From Lachnospiraceae bacterium (GTDB lineage: Bacteria; Bacillota; Clostridia; Lachnospirales; Lachnospiraceae): 64,000 nt of DNA. The notes below the pieces were generated by a model. The model did no database searches. It worked only from the letters and a program-made list of their open reading frames with translations, and had not been told where the DNA came from. The stretch covers positions 1-64,000 of the forward strand of contig JAFRYA010000003.1 of assembly GCA_017441295.1 (NCBI GenBank), given 5' to 3'. Made by a program: the position numbers and the translations under genes. Below are positions 17,378 through 26,229 of this stretch, piece after piece; positions within the stretch are counted from its first letter, which is position 1, and each line of letters begins with the position of its first letter.

Positions 17378-18568
17378 TTAGTTAAAGTATGTATCCTTAA
17401 CTTCCTGGAATGTCAGCCAGAATGTAATAGAGTCTCCAGCCTCGAAGCTGTTAGCGTACTCTTCAATTGACTTGCCTTCAACCTGTGTGCCAGCAACCTG
17501 ATCTTTGTCAGTGTAGCATACTCTTGACTTGATCCAGATCTGATGTGTATCTTCATAACCTGGCTGGAATACACCGTCTTTAAGTGTATTGCCTGCAAGC
17601 TCGTTGAGTGCGAAGTTAAGAGCTGTAGCACCAACTCCTGGAGGGTTGGAAAGAACGATGTAAGGTGTTACGATCTCGTCCTTGTTGATTTCAAGCATCT
17701 TCTGCATGTAAGCGCCTGTGTCACCAAATCCGATGAATCCCGGATATGCAACGCCAGCTGCGTCATAAGCTGCTAAAGCATTCTCTGCGCACTGTGAAAT
17801 CAGAACGCCGTCCATCTCTGTGCCCTGGTTAAGGATCTCAGCCATGATCTGCTGTGCCTTAGTAGGATCCCAGTCATGGTTACCTGTAGCAACTACTACC
17901 AGACCCTGCTCTTCGATAGCTTTTTCGAAGCCACGCTGACGATCTGTGTTAGCCTGGTTTCCTTCCCAAGCTGCGATCATAGCAACCTTAGCGCCTGAGC
18001 CAAGAACTTCACCAGCGTATGTACCTGTCTTGTATCCAAGGTACTCCTGGTCGGTTACAACGTTAAGAATGTTAACGTCTGTTGACATGTAAGCGCAGTC
18101 AGCATTGATGTAAATGATGCCTGCTTCCTGAGCCTGCAGGATGATTGGATCAAGTCCTGTGGTAGCTACAGGGTTGTTCATGATAATGTTGTAACCTTCA
18201 TTGATGGAGTTCTGTAACTGCTGCTGCTCTGTGCTGGCATCCTGGTTGGATACGAATGAGCTGTAGCTTACATTGTAGCCATAGTTGATAGCGTCAGCTG
18301 CTGCTTCCTGGATATCCTTCTCGTAACGAACACGGTATGGGTTTCCTTCTACAACTGCGTTGTGTGAAGCAAGCTTAACATCAACTACTGCGCCGCCCTG
18401 CTCTCCGCCACCTTGCTCTTCGCCGCCGCCTTCTGCAGGTGTGGTCTCCTGACCTTCTCCGCCGCCCTGGCCTTCACCGCCGCCTTGCTGTCCGCCGCCG
18501 TTACCGGAGCAAGCAACAAGTGCGAGTACCATGAGCAGTCCAAGAAGAATCGCGATAAATTTCTTCAT
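17378..18568 (-). CDS. Sugar ABC transporter substrate-binding lipoprotein
   Basis: ATG 18568 is chosen for its AAGGAGGAG box; an upstream in-frame start lacks one. The 396-residue product begins with a lipoprotein signal (MKKFIAILLGLLMVLALVAC), Cys at about residue 20. Then come about 45 residues rich in Gly, Glu and Gln, which probably tether the domain through the wall. A periplasmic-binding-protein type 1 domain of the ribose-binding group follows (NINDGYNIIMNNP-like region, GFGDTGAYM). It delivers the sugar to the ATPase/permease set encoded downstream. It has its own promoter and a stabilising hairpin after the stop, both consistent with high expression. Confidence 0.88.
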   Translation of the reverse strand: MKKFIAILLGLLMVLALVACSGNGGGQQGGGEGQGGGEGQETTPAEGGGEEQGGGEQGGAVVDVKLASHNAVVEGNPYRVRYEKDIQEAAADAINYGYNVSYSSFVSNQDASTEQQQLQNSINEGYNIIMNNPVATTGLDPIILQAQEAGIIYINADCAYMSTDVNILNVVTDQEYLGYKTGTYAGEVLGSGAKVAMIAAWEGNQANTDRQRGFEKAIEEQGLVVVATGNHDWDPTKAQQIMAEILNQGTEMDGVLISQCAENALAAYDAAGVAYPGFIGFGDTGAYMQKMLEINKDEIVTPYIVLSNPPGVGATALNFALNELAGNTLKDGVFQPGYEDTHQIWIKSRVCYTDKDQVAGTQVEGKSIEEYANSFEAGDSITFWLTFQEVKDTYFN

Positions 18569-18621
18569 TTTTCTCCTCCTTATAAACATTACAGGGTAAT
18601 TCCCCAAAGTTACACAAATGC

Positions 18622-18650
18622 ATTATATCATTATGCCCAATTTCAATCAA
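18622..18650 (-). promoter_or_regulatory. Sigma-A promoter of the sugar ABC importer operon
   Basis: On the minus strand TTGATT (18645-18650) and a perfect TATAAT (18622-18627) are separated by 17 bp. They lie about 55 bp upstream of the binding-protein start, between it and the Gfo/Idh gene. Confidence 0.75.
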
Positions 18651-18683
18651 GATATGACACAAAAATTTGGCAATAATTTATCT

Positions 18684-19799
18684 TTATTTTATAATTTCTG
18701 ACAACTCAACTTCCCGGCCTTCTTCCGCTGACTTATAGAAGGCTTCAATGATAGCGGTGATCTGGAGAGTCTGTTCAGGCTTGATCAAAAGATCCTCTCC
18801 TTTTTGAATATGTGCCATCGCATTTTCAAGCAGCTGATAGTGTCCCGGGAACGGCTCTGAAGCGAAAGGCGCCTCAGCAGGGAATGTCCTGGGCTCTATA
18901 TCTGCCTGGTAGCGTCCCATTGTGCCCAGGAGCTTCATTTCAGGCAGCAGAATGCCTGCCTTGGTGCCTGCCAGACGCATGCTGTACTCAGGCGGCAGGT
19001 TAACTGCCCAGGAAGTCTTGAAATTCATGGATCCGCCATTCTCAAAACGCAGACAGCCTGAAGCGAATTCCTCCACCTCAAACTCCTCCGGCTTATAAAC
19101 CTGGCGGGTGAAAACGCCTGCAGGAGCTCCGCTTTCAGCTAGGCTCATTACGATATCTTTCTCATTACGAGCCAGATATGAGGAAGTCATGCCAGAAACA
19201 CTTTTTACTTTAGGACTGCCCATTACCCAGATGCCCGCGTCGATCATGTGAACGCCCAGGTCACAGAGTGCTCCGCCTCCTGAAGCAGACTTCTTATGGA
19301 ACGCTCCCCACTTAGGAACTCCCCTTCTCCTTATCAGAGAAAACTCGGAATAATAAACGTCTCCCAGCACGCCTGTATCGTACATTTCTCTGGCAAACAT
19401 ATACTCAGGATTGTATCTGAGCACCTGACATGCCAGCAGAGTCTTTCCCAGCCTGTCAGCCTCGTCAAACATCTCCCTGGCATCATTATAATTCAGCGCA
19501 ATAGGCTTCTCGCATGCTACGTGGCAGCCGTATGAAAAGGCCAGCATAGTCATCTGCTTATGCAGTCCGTTCGGCACGCAGACCGATACCAGGTCAGGTC
19601 TTTCCTTGGCGAGCATTTCCTCGGTATCGGTGTACCAGTGCGGAATATCCCATCTCTTGGCTGTCTGCTCCGCAGCATCTTTATTAAGGTCGCATACAGC
19701 TACTACCTCGCATAGGTCTGAGTAATGCTTGTATGATGGAATATGAGCTTTGTTCGCGATCATGCCACAGCTGATGACCGCAACCTTTAATTTCTCCAT
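18684..19799 (-). CDS. Gfo/Idh/MocA family oxidoreductase
   Basis: The 371-residue protein has an N-terminal Rossmann fold (VAVISCGMIANKAHIPSY) and the family motif CEKPIALNY with the catalytic-site Lys near residue 95. A C-terminal substrate domain with GGGALCDLGVHMID (His) follows. Enzymes of this family oxidise or reduce sugars, sugar acids and inositols with NAD(P). It is the last gene of the apparent nine-gene operon led by the deoC-like gene, 16 bp after the DUF4340 gene, and is followed by the importer promoter. Two more paralogues lie at 26.2 and 28.3 kb; the substrates are not known. Confidence 0.87.
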   Translation of the reverse strand: MEKLKVAVISCGMIANKAHIPSYKHYSDLCEVVAVCDLNKDAAEQTAKRWDIPHWYTDTEEMLAKERPDLVSVCVPNGLHKQMTMLAFSYGCHVACEKPIALNYNDAREMFDEADRLGKTLLACQVLRYNPEYMFAREMYDTGVLGDVYYSEFSLIRRRGVPKWGAFHKKSASGGGALCDLGVHMIDAGIWVMGSPKVKSVSGMTSSYLARNEKDIVMSLAESGAPAGVFTRQVYKPEEFEVEEFASGCLRFENGGSMNFKTSWAVNLPPEYSMRLAGTKAGILLPEMKLLGTMGRYQADIEPRTFPAEAPFASEPFPGHYQLLENAMAHIQKGEDLLIKPEQTLQITAIIEAFYKSAEEGREVELSEIIK

Positions 19800-19815
19800 A
19801 AAAACACCTTCCCTT

Positions 19816-21234
19816 CTACCAGTTTTCTTCTATTGGCTCTCCTGCCAGAATATTCTGAATGGCATTTATCATTGCGTCAACAAATGAGGCTTTCATGTCG
19901 AATTCGGTCACCCCATTGACCTCAACATTAACCCTGCGGACGCTGCCGCTGTACAGATTCATTACGTCAGGAGCTTTACTTTTATCCAGATAATTATATG
20001 TAATGGTCATGAGCGGACTGCCTTCATTGACCGTATCCTCCAGATACAGTCCGTCAGATGCCGCGCTGGTCACCAGTCTGTAAAAGCTGAAGAACAGGTC
20101 TTTTGAGATTTCATTGCCGTTTACATAGGCTTTGATATCTCCATTTTCTGTGTCTTCAGATGTGAAAACGTATCTGCTGCCGCCGTATTCTACGGTAACA
20201 TTCTCCAGATCCTTTCGCAGCGGCGCCAGGAACCATCTCATGCACAGCTTGGTATAGTCAACCGTGACAAATGCCGGCGGATTGATAACAAATACTATGC
20301 CTGAACCCTTCATTGTCGCCAGGAAGAACTCGCCATATGGAATAAGTTTCAGCTGGTAATCAGCGATGGTCTCAGCATCTTTTTTCATCGAAAAATCCAC
20401 CTGCATGTAAGGCTCGTCAAAGCCCAGTTTCGTCAGGTCATTGTCAGACATATTGTATCCGATCACATCCACAGCCTGTATGTCCAGAACGGATCCCAGT
20501 ATCTCTATGCCATAGGTCTGGTCCAGTTCGTATACGCCCTTCATCTGAACGATGTGCGTAGCGGGTCCGAATGATTTAGCCAGCAGCTGTGTCTCCGGAT
20601 CAGAATCCAGAACGGCCTTAACCGTGATCGGTTTCTCCAGTGCCGCACCTGAGAAAGTTATGTCCCTTATGGCGCTCAAAGGACTGGTGGCTGAAGACGC
20701 AGGTGTAACCTGAGTTGAAATATATGTCTGCTTCCCCACGAGGAAATACAGCATATCTTCTTCGGCAAAAAGATAGACATTCGGGTCATCATTTACCATT
20801 CCATAATAATTGCCCGTTACCGTCTCTTCCGCGCCTATCCTGAGCTTAAATGTCTCTCCGTCATTGAAGGTTACTACTACAATGGACCTGGGGGCATCCA
20901 TTCCATACAGAGCCAGGTCATCGGCATTTTCCTTGACCACTCTCAGTGCGCCAAAAGCGCAGCTGTGGTTCATCAGTTCGAAGAAACCCTCTTCATCTAC
21001 AATATTTGCAGGCATGTCATCAAAGACATATCCGTCATCTTCATAATAAACTTCGTAATTACCATATCCGTTGGCAACTTTCAGTGATCTGATCTCGCCA
21101 GGCTGCCTGTCAATAAATACCTTGACACTGGAGTCGGTTTTGTTTGTGATATTGCCGACAACTATGACAGCAGCCGTCAGTACAGCACAGACAGCAAGCC
21201 CGATTATGATCAGTCTGAGTAATTTCTTCTCCAC
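19816..21234 (-). CDS. DUF4340 domain protein, partner of Gld-like ABC system
   Basis: This 472-residue protein has one N-terminal membrane segment (about residues 8-28) and a long extracytoplasmic part of repeating beta-strand character. It includes KLRIGAEETVTGNYYGMVND and a similar downstream stretch (VVFVINPPAFVTVDY), typical of DUF4340. Genes of this kind follow GldA/GldF/GldG-type ABC exporter genes in many bacteria without gliding motility. Here it overlaps the GldG-like gene by 1 bp, so they almost surely act together at the membrane. No function for the family is established to my knowledge. Confidence 0.75.
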   Translation of the reverse strand: MEKKLLRLIIIGLAVCAVLTAAVIVVGNITNKTDSSVKVFIDRQPGEIRSLKVANGYGNYEVYYEDDGYVFDDMPANIVDEEGFFELMNHSCAFGALRVVKENADDLALYGMDAPRSIVVVTFNDGETFKLRIGAEETVTGNYYGMVNDDPNVYLFAEEDMLYFLVGKQTYISTQVTPASSATSPLSAIRDITFSGAALEKPITVKAVLDSDPETQLLAKSFGPATHIVQMKGVYELDQTYGIEILGSVLDIQAVDVIGYNMSDNDLTKLGFDEPYMQVDFSMKKDAETIADYQLKLIPYGEFFLATMKGSGIVFVINPPAFVTVDYTKLCMRWFLAPLRKDLENVTVEYGGSRYVFTSEDTENGDIKAYVNGNEISKDLFFSFYRLVTSAASDGLYLEDTVNEGSPLMTITYNYLDKSKAPDVMNLYSGSVRRVNVEVNGVTEFDMKASFVDAMINAIQNILAGEPIEENW

Positions 21235-22676
21235 TATCTGTACCTCCGTCTAAGGAATACGATTATGCCCGCTGCCAGAATGCCGACCGGAACTATAATG
21301 CAGAGAATAATTCCCCACATGGAAGCTGATGCAGTATTAATAGCCAGCACGTTGCCCGCGAGCGACTTGGCCTCAATAGATATAGCGTCATCACGCTCTG
21401 TCAGTTTGTTCAGCACGCATGTCAGGTATTCCGCGTTCGAAATGGATGTATTGCCCATGCAGCTGGAGCCAAAGTATTGAACAGATGCTGAGACTATTAC
21501 ATTGCTTGGCTTAGCTGTACCCACAACCATGGTGGACATCAGCATTGCAGGCATAGGTCCCCTGCGTGTAGCCTGATCAGGTGTAAAGTTCTCGCCCGCA
21601 TTGGATGGTCTGACACCTGATGTGGCTGAAAATGCCAGCAGCTCGGTAACAGTCCTGTTATCCCTGAAATCGAATACAACGCTCAGCGGACGTGACAGCG
21701 GCATAAGCGCCTTGGTGGAGCTGTCCTTGAGCATCTTCATGAACGTCTCGTCAGAATAGTCCACAATCGGATAATACGGCTGGTAGCCATAAGCCGCTGT
21801 TTCGCTGGTTTCAAATACAGCTCCGTCATCTACGGAAATGCCCCACTCCCTGAGGAAAGCATCCAGATTCGGCATCTCGCCCTGGCTGACGTCTGCAGCG
21901 TAGATCAGAGTCCTGCCGTATTGGCCGTTGTTGTACAGGAATGCGTCCAGCTTGCTGAGCACATCCTCTGACAGATCCTGCATCGGCGCGAGCAGCAGCA
22001 ATACTTCCATATTATCGAAGCTGTCAGTTACCATATTCAGTTCGCTGTAAACGAAGTTGTTATTCTCAAGGATTATTTTAAGCGTCGAGCGGTCATTGCT
22101 GACACCGTTGCCGGTTAATACACCGACATTGATAGGGTCGACCGTTATGGCGCTGACAATTCCTGATGTAATGGCTTCCTCTGCCCTGGAGGAAGTGACA
22201 GTCAGATTTCCTGCTGCGTCATATGTATAATTAAACATATTGGCGAGCGGCAGCTGCTTGACCATCTGCGGTCCAACAATGATCACGTCACCGCTGGAAA
22301 GGTCCAGATCAGGATATTTAGCGGCAAACGTCGGGTCTGAAGTGTAATCAATATAATCCAGCTTAACGTGTGGGCTGTGCTTCGGATACTGCTCCAGGAT
22401 CTTGCGCACCTGAACCAGATATGAGTTTCCTGAGAAGCTGCCCTTTGTAGCCATTACATAAATATTGATGTCATCAGTCAGTGACTCCAGTACCGCCTTG
22501 CTGTCATCGCCGATATCGTAATTGGAATTAGCCGTCAGGTCCGCACTGAGAGGATAATGCTCAGACAGATTGCGGCCGATCATATTCAGCAGGAATACGA
22601 TGCCGATGACGATAATTATCAGCACTGCCAGCAGGATATTCAGTTTTTTTGTTTCGTTTATCAACTTTTTCTTCAT
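21234..22676 (-). CDS. GldG-family ABC exporter auxiliary membrane protein
   Basis: I start at ATG 22676, which has GAGG 6 bp upstream; the alternative TTG at 22688 overlaps the previous gene. The 480-residue product has membrane segments at both ends (about residues 12-33 and the last 30). In between is a large extracytoplasmic domain of the ABC_transp_aux type (PF09822), with text such as VGVLTGNGVSNDRSTLKIIL and LLLLAPMQDLSEDVL. In the gliding bacteria the homologue GldG works with GldA and GldF. The preceding genes here are the matching ATPase and permease. Confidence 0.8.
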   Translation of the reverse strand: MKKKLINETKKLNILLAVLIIIVIGIVFLLNMIGRNLSEHYPLSADLTANSNYDIGDDSKAVLESLTDDINIYVMATKGSFSGNSYLVQVRKILEQYPKHSPHVKLDYIDYTSDPTFAAKYPDLDLSSGDVIIVGPQMVKQLPLANMFNYTYDAAGNLTVTSSRAEEAITSGIVSAITVDPINVGVLTGNGVSNDRSTLKIILENNNFVYSELNMVTDSFDNMEVLLLLAPMQDLSEDVLSKLDAFLYNNGQYGRTLIYAADVSQGEMPNLDAFLREWGISVDDGAVFETSETAAYGYQPYYPIVDYSDETFMKMLKDSSTKALMPLSRPLSVVFDFRDNRTVTELLAFSATSGVRPSNAGENFTPDQATRRGPMPAMLMSTMVVGTAKPSNVIVSASVQYFGSSCMGNTSISNAEYLTCVLNKLTERDDAISIEAKSLAGNVLAINTASASMWGIILCIIVPVGILAAGIIVFLRRRYR

Positions 22677-22684
22677 GGCCCACC

Positions 22685-23389
22685 TCAATTCCAGCGTTTA
22701 CGCTCAAGCTGCGCAGTCGTGATCACACAGAACAGGGCGGCTATGCTTATAAAGAAAATGACATTCTGCAGTTCCACCACTCCCAGAGTGAATGGGTTGT
22801 AACGCTCCTTGAATGAAATGTATTCAAAGAACGCTCTGAAGAATGCGCTTTTAACTACGAGTGAAATCGCGTCAACCAGCATCAGGAACAGGCTCACTGC
22901 AAAGCCCAGCACTGCAGCTATTACCTGGCTTTCTGTGATTGAAGAAAGGAAGAGGCAGATAGCTATGAGTGCCAGTCCCAAAAGGACCAGCCCCAGGAAA
23001 TTGCCTATAACGCACGGCCAGTCTACCGCTCCGTAAAATGAAGTGATCACAGCGTCAATAAGCGTTCCTGAAATGGCTATCAGGAATACGCAGACAGCTG
23101 AGAAATACTTGCCCAAAACTATACCCACTCTGGATACAGGGGCTGTGAGAAGCAGCTGGTCTGTCTTGGAGCGCTTCTCCTCGCTCATCAGTCTCATTGT
23201 GAGCACAGGAACCAAGAACAGAACTACCGGGAACAGCAGTCCGTAGAGATTCGTGAAGTCTGTAGTCGCTCCGTATAAATTGTATGTGAAGAAATAGTAG
23301 CCAGTGAAAAAGTAAGCTACCGCAATGATTACATATCCCAGTGGGGTATGGAAATATGCTCTGAATTCTCTCTTGAAAATCGATGCCAT
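22685..23389 (-). CDS. ABC-2 type permease, GldF-like
   Basis: A 234-residue permease with six membrane segments, the length of short ABC-2 permeases such as GldF. It opens with IFKREFRAYFHTPLGYVI, a form frequent in this group, and has MSEEKRSKTDQLLLTAPVSR in the first cytoplasmic loop. It overlaps the ATPase gene by 1 bp and is followed 8 bp later by the GldG-like gene. The three make a complete exporter or membrane-remodelling ABC system; cargo is unknown. Confidence 0.85.
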   Translation of the reverse strand: MASIFKREFRAYFHTPLGYVIIAVAYFFTGYYFFTYNLYGATTDFTNLYGLLFPVVLFLVPVLTMRLMSEEKRSKTDQLLLTAPVSRVGIVLGKYFSAVCVFLIAISGTLIDAVITSFYGAVDWPCVIGNFLGLVLLGLALIAICLFLSSITESQVIAAVLGFAVSLFLMLVDAISLVVKSAFFRAFFEYISFKERYNPFTLGVVELQNVIFFISIAALFCVITTAQLERKRWN

Positions 23390-24348
23390 TACTTATCCCC
23401 CGCTTTCTCGTTTTTGCCTGTAAGGCGGAGGAAAATATTCTCCAGTGATGCTTCCTTGCCGTAAATCTGAAGCAGTGGAATGCCCGCCTGGGCAAATCCC
23501 CTGAAGAGTTTCTCCCTGACATCTACACCGTCTTTGCCGACAATGATATAGTCCTCGCATCCGTCTTCCTGAGGCTGGAGTCTGGAATATCTCCTGACAG
23601 CTCCGGTTGCACGGATCACCCTGTCAATATCGGCATGAGCGCCTCTGACACGGATGTTAACTTCGTTGGCATTGCCCAGAGCCTCCTCGAGGTGTTTAGG
23701 CGAGCCATCGGCCGCGATGTGTCCGTCATGAATAACAATGACCCTGTCGCATATCGTCTGGATTTCAGACAGAATATGAGATGACACTATGACAGTGCTC
23801 TCCTTGCCCGAATCCCTGATCAGCTGCCTGATCTCGATGATCTGCGATGGGTCAAGACCTACAGTCGGCTCATCCAGAATCAGCACCTTGGGGTGACCGA
23901 TCAGAGCCTGGGCGAATCCGACTCTCTGCTTATAACCTTTGGAAAGATTTCTGATCATCCTTCCTCTCAGTTCATATATGCCGACCTGCCTGCATATCTC
24001 CTCAATGTGTTCCTTCCTGGCCTGTTTATTCTTGGTATAGCCTTTCAGGTCACAAATGAAATCAAGATACTCAACAACGCGCATGTCGGGATAAAACGAA
24101 AAGACCTCCGGCAGATAACCGATGACCTTCTTGGCCTTGTCCGGGTCCTTGAGGAGGTCATTTCCGTCAATAATAATGCTTCCTGAAGTGGGGGCGATAT
24201 AGCCTGTCAGGCAGTTCATCGTCGTACTCTTGCCGGCGCCGTTCAGACCCAGCAGACCTACGATCTCCCCGCTCTTAATACTGAAGCTTATTCCGTCAAT
24301 TGCTGTCTTGTCACCATATTTCTTGACAAGATCTTTTACTACTATCAA
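23389..24348 (-). CDS. ABC transporter ATP-binding protein, GldA-like
   Basis: The 319-residue ATPase shows GLNGAGKST (Walker A, about residue 37), LSKGYKQRVGFAQALIGHP (signature region) and VLILDEPTVGLDP (Walker B). A C-terminal extension of about 90 residues follows, as in NatA/GldA-type export ATPases. It forms the ABC unit with the permease, GldG-like and DUF4340 genes immediately downstream. The gene starts 31 bp after the ROK kinase gene in an operon otherwise devoted to sugar enzymes, which is the odd point about this system. Confidence 0.87.
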   Translation of the reverse strand: MIVVKDLVKKYGDKTAIDGISFSIKSGEIVGLLGLNGAGKSTTMNCLTGYIAPTSGSIIIDGNDLLKDPDKAKKVIGYLPEVFSFYPDMRVVEYLDFICDLKGYTKNKQARKEHIEEICRQVGIYELRGRMIRNLSKGYKQRVGFAQALIGHPKVLILDEPTVGLDPSQIIEIRQLIRDSGKESTVIVSSHILSEIQTICDRVIVIHDGHIAADGSPKHLEEALGNANEVNIRVRGAHADIDRVIRATGAVRRYSRLQPQEDGCEDYIIVGKDGVDVREKLFRGFAQAGIPLLQIYGKEASLENIFLRLTGKNEKAGDK

Positions 24349-24379
24349 CTGCTTGTGCCTCTTTTCAAAAGATTAATAG

Positions 24380-25327
24380 TTACATCTGGTCTGAGTATGC
24401 CGCTCCGATAATTCCGGCATCATTTCCCAGGGTGGCTCTTTCAATTGCAGGATATCCTACAACGTCATAAGCGAATGTGTATTTCGGCATCTGCGCATGG
24501 ATTTTGTTCATCAGGAAGTCTCCTGAATTGGAAATGCCGCCGCCGATCAGAACTATCTCTGGACGGAAAACATTAACCAGGCTGCCGATTCCATTTGCTA
24601 TATATGAAACATATGTGTCAACCACTTCGTTGGCAACCGGATCGCCTGCCATGGCGCAGTCAAAAGCGCATCTGCCGCTGACCTTGCCATTCTCCTCGAC
24701 CCATTTGTTCATTGCTGATTCAGGATGAGCAGCCATGGCTTCCTTAGTCTGGCGGATAAGAGCTGTAGCTGAAGCGTATGCCTCGAGGCAGCCCGGAATG
24801 CCGCATGTGCAAGGATAGCCGTCATGGAAAAGTACAGTATGTCCCAGTTCAGCGCCTACTCCGTCACCGCCAGCAAACAGCTTGCCATTGATAATAATGC
24901 CGCCGCCTACGCCTGTTCCAAGGGTCAGCATGATAACGTGTTTGCGGCCTTTGGCTGCACCCGCAACGGCCTCTCCCATAACTGCACAGTTCGCGTCGTT
25001 ATTGATAAATACCGGAACAGGGAAATACTTTCTGAGCTCTTCTGCCATTGGAACATCTTTCCAGTTTGTATTGTTTGAGAAAACCAGCCTGCCTGTCTCA
25101 GATGAAATCGAACCCGGTGTGCCTATGCCGACACATGGGAAGTCCTCGATCTTAAGGCCCAGTTCGCCGATTGTTGCGTAAACAGCATCTGCAAGGGCTT
25201 TCATAGATTTCTCAAATGTATCCGGTGTGTCAACAGCACATCTCTTTACAATGTTATTGTTCTCATCCACAACACCGACCTTGATGGTAGTGCCGCCAAT
25301 ATCAACACCAACTCTGTATTTCATCAT
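24380..25327 (-). CDS. ROK family sugar kinase (glucokinase-like)
   Basis: The 315-residue protein has VGVDIGGTTIKVGVVDE (phosphate loop), FINNDANCAVMGE with the catalytic Asp, and LGTGVGGGII. ELGHTVLFHDGYPCTCGIPGCLEAYAS, described here by its parts, carries the zinc site with Cys-x-Cys-GxxGC. Such kinases phosphorylate glucose, GlcNAc, ManNAc or allose at O6. An ATGA overlap (4 bp) joins it to the sugar isomerase/epimerase gene upstream, and a second ATG follows immediately at 25324. Residues specific to GlcNAc versus glucose cannot be judged by eye. Confidence 0.86.
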   Translation of the reverse strand: MMKYRVGVDIGGTTIKVGVVDENNNIVKRCAVDTPDTFEKSMKALADAVYATIGELGLKIEDFPCVGIGTPGSISSETGRLVFSNNTNWKDVPMAEELRKYFPVPVFINNDANCAVMGEAVAGAAKGRKHVIMLTLGTGVGGGIIINGKLFAGGDGVGAELGHTVLFHDGYPCTCGIPGCLEAYASATALIRQTKEAMAAHPESAMNKWVEENGKVSGRCAFDCAMAGDPVANEVVDTYVSYIANGIGSLVNVFRPEIVLIGGGISNSGDFLMNKIHAQMPKYTFAYDVVGYPAIERATLGNDAGIIGAAYSDQM

Positions 25328-26229
25328 ACACCTGCTTTCTTAAGTACTCCGTCAACAAACTTCTTAGCTCTGATGATATCATCCTCAGAATCAACATGTT
25401 CTATGATAAGAGGAATATTCGGATGAAGCTCTGCAAGTCTCTTTACATAAAGGTCGTAGTTAAGGCATCCAAGGCCTGCTGACGGCAGCTCAATGCTGCC
25501 CGCGCCACGGAAGGTATGTGATTCATCAGCATCGATGTCTACATGCTTCTCGCCGGTATCTACAGCCTTCTTAATATCCTTTGCATGAGCAAACTTAAAA
25601 TATGGTCCGAGCTTGTCGAAAATCTCGTTAATGGTTCCATCGATATCAGCAAAATGCGCGTCATCGAAATAGTTGGTAGGATCGCACAGAAGTCCTAAGC
25701 CTTCATGTCCTACTTCATCGAACATTATCTGGATTTTCTCAACGCTTCCTACTGTATTGTTGACATAGTTTTCAACACAGAATGTAGCGCCCCAGTCGCG
25801 AGCATAAGCAGCGATATCTTTGATAACAGCGATAGCCTCATCAAAGACCTTCTGAGTGCCGTTCCTGTCGTCCCATACCCAGTCGCTCTCTTCATTGTAT
25901 GTGCCTGTCTCGCTGGCTACATACGGGCAGCCCAGGTCACGGGCATATCTGATCATCATCTTCAGATAATCGATGTTTGCCTGTCTCTTTACCGGGTCCG
26001 GATGGATGAAATTCGTATATGCGGAAACAGCGATGATCGGCAGGTTGGCATCACGGAAAGCGTCTCTGATCCAATGTGCCTTCTCCTTGGTCATCGGCTC
26101 CTTGGTGGAATCAAAGTCCTTGAAAGATACGTCCAGCTGAACGCAGCTGAAGTCCTGTGCTTTGATCCTCTTGATAGTTTCCTCTAAAGTATATGGATAA
26201 TATCCTGTGAAAATACCTGTACTGATCAT
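25324..26229 (-). CDS. Sugar phosphate isomerase/epimerase family TIM-barrel protein
   Basis: The 301-residue protein belongs to the AP_endonuc_2 / xylose isomerase-like TIM-barrel group (PF01261). Putative metal ligands lie in FCVENYVNN (Glu), LLCDPTNYFDD (Asp), KFAHAKDIK (His) and IIEHVDSED (Glu). Members isomerise or epimerise sugars, and some cleave 3-keto glycosides or C-glycosides. It overlaps the Gfo/Idh gene upstream and the ROK gene downstream by 4 bp each, so the oxidoreductase, barrel enzyme and kinase are tightly coupled. The exact reaction is unknown. Confidence 0.83.
   Translation of the reverse strand: MISTGIFTGYYPYTLEETIKRIKAQDFSCVQLDVSFKDFDSTKEPMTKEKAHWIRDAFRDANLPIIAVSAYTNFIHPDPVKRQANIDYLKMMIRYARDLGCPYVASETGTYNEESDWVWDDRNGTQKVFDEAIAVIKDIAAYARDWGATFCVENYVNNTVGSVEKIQIMFDEVGHEGLGLLCDPTNYFDDAHFADIDGTINEIFDKLGPYFKFAHAKDIKKAVDTGEKHVDIDADESHTFRGAGSIELPSAGLGCLNYDLYVKRLAELHPNIPLIIEHVDSEDDIIRAKKFVDGVLKKAGV

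Noticed and set aside
19816..24348. GldA, GldF and GldG likeness could suggest gliding motility.
   Set aside because: No other gliding genes are present, and such ABC systems with DUF4340 partners occur widely in non-gliding bacteria.
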